Shown: piece after piece, positions 5,874-6,571 of the stretch | How the letters are laid out: the number at the start of each line of letters is the position of its first letter | Numbering within the stretch: position 1 is the first letter of the stretch | From: CAZISM01 sp964541895 | GTDB taxonomy: Bacteria; Zhuqueibacterota; Zhuqueibacteria; Residuimicrobiales; Residuimicrobiaceae | NCBI GenBank assembly: GCA_964541895.1 | Contig: CAZISM010000214.1 | Coordinates: 1-6,571, forward strand | DNA: 6,571 bases | Direction of reading: 5' to 3' | Position numbers and translations under genes: made by a program | The notes under the pieces: generated by a model | What the model saw: only the letters and a program-made list of their open reading frames with translations | Database searches by the model: none | What the model was told of the DNA's origin: nothing

Positions 5874-6571
5874 TTTTTATCCATTCCTCCGCTTTCATAA
5901 TAGACCCATCGACGGGACAGGCTGAACTGTATGACCGTGAACAGCAGAATGATCAGAAACAGCAGCCAGGCCAGGGCAGAGGCATAGCCCATTTTAAATT
6001 GCTGAAAGGCCTTTTTGTACAAATAGAGCACGAAAAAAAGGGTCGCGTTGTTCGGCCCACCCTCCTGGCCCTGACTGGAAGAGGCGGTCATGACAAACGC
6101 CTGCGTGAACACTTGAAAGGCGCCGATGGTATTCATGACCAGATTGAAAAAAAGCACCGGCGAGAGCATCGGCAGGGTGATGTGGCGGAAGCGGTGCCGG
6201 CGCCTGGCGCCGTCCAGTTGCGCGGCTTCGTAGAGTTCCCTGGGAATGCTTTGCAGTCCGGCCAGGGTGATGATCATGCCGCCGCCGACACCCCACAGCG
6301 ACATCAGGATCAGAGCCGGTTTGGCCCAGAGCTCGCTCTGCAACCACAGCGGACCGGAAATGCCCAACAGCGCCAGACCCCGGTTCAAGAGTCCGAATTC
6401 CGGGTTGAACACCCACATCCACAGGATGGATACAGCGACCATGTTGGTGACCGAAGGCAGGAAAAAAATGGTGCGGAACAGGCCCATACCCTTCAGCTTT
6501 TGATTCAGCAACAGGGCCAGCACCAGCGACAGAAGGACGCCCAGCGGCACGGCAAACAGAACATACCAGGC
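5870..6571 (-). CDS. ABC sugar transporter permease, MalF/UgpA type, N-terminus beyond the window
   Basis: First permease subunit of the same CUT1-type importer. The frame is open to the right window edge (233 residues visible, beginning AWYVLFAVPLGVLL), so an internal GTG near 6550 is not the start. The family usually has about 290-310 residues, so roughly 60-80 N-terminal residues including the first membrane helix are missing. Visible landmarks are LFRTIFFLPSVTNMVAVSILWMWVFNPEFGLLN, which is highly typical of MalF-like permeases, and the EAA loop ELYEAAQLDGA (visible residues 112-122), followed by HITLPMLSP. Several hydrophobic helices follow, then a charged C-terminus ending MDKK. The stop codon TGA (5872-5870) overlaps the start of the next permease gene. 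A substrate-binding lipoprotein gene is the expected neighbour upstream, outside the window. Confidence 0.95.
   Translation of the reverse strand, partial: AWYVLFAVPLGVLLSLVLALLLNQKLKGMGLFRTIFFLPSVTNMVAVSILWMWVFNPEFGLLNRGLALLGISGPLWLQSELWAKPALILMSLWGVGGGMIITLAGLQSIPRELYEAAQLDGARRRHRFRHITLPMLSPVLFFNLVMNTIGAFQVFTQAFVMTASSSQGQEGGPNNATLFFVLYLYKKAFQQFKMGYASALAWLLFLIILLFTVIQFSLSRRWVYYESGGMDKK

Noticed and set aside
5870..5880. Run of six A next to the MalF-type stop codon that could allow -1 slippage into the MalG-type frame
   Set aside because: The next gene has its own ATG in a standard ATGA overlap, and separate permease subunits are the rule; no stimulating structure is evident.

Overview
The window is a bacterial metagenome-type fragment, moderately GC-rich by eye, and it contains one run of unknown bases (100 N at 1254-1353). 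Every gene I can support lies on the minus strand, so transcription runs from the right end (6571) towards the left end (1). The content is an uncharacterised carbohydrate uptake and breakdown locus. The taxon cannot be fixed from sequence. The combination of a Tat-exported Gfo/Idh/MocA oxidoreductase with a QKP motif, a MalF/MalG-type sugar importer and orphan glycosidase-like proteins is typical of free-living polysaccharide degraders such as Planctomycetes, Verrucomicrobia, Lentisphaerae, Hydrogenedentes or KSB1-like lineages. That placement is inference.

Layout in transcription order: (1) 6571-5870, a MalF/UgpA-type inner-membrane permease cut by the right window edge. (2) 5873-5013, a MalG/UgpE-type permease that overlaps the first by 4 nt (ATGA). 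(3) 4986-3601, a 461-residue protein with no recognised name and a C-terminal half that looks like a carbohydrate-binding jelly roll. (4) 3611-1536, a 691-residue TIM-barrel protein resembling large glycoside hydrolases (GH106/GH42-like architecture), overlapping gene 3 by 11 nt. (5) 1508-1354, the start of a small DUF2809-like membrane protein that runs into the N gap. (6) 1253-1, a secreted or periplasmic Gfo/Idh/MocA oxidoreductase whose first few residues are lost in the gap and whose end is beyond the left edge.

Genes 1-4 are packed so tightly (4-nt overlap, 26-nt gap, 11-nt overlap) that they almost certainly form one operon. The expected working model is that the two permeases, with a substrate-binding protein and an ATPase encoded elsewhere, import an oligosaccharide. 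The two cytoplasmic proteins, a carbohydrate-binding-like partner and a glycosidase-like enzyme, would then process it. The exported oxidoreductase may act on a sugar outside the cytoplasm. The pair at 3601-4986 and 1536-3611 is the least explained and most interesting part of the window. No RNA genes, CRISPR arrays, mobile elements or clear terminators were seen.
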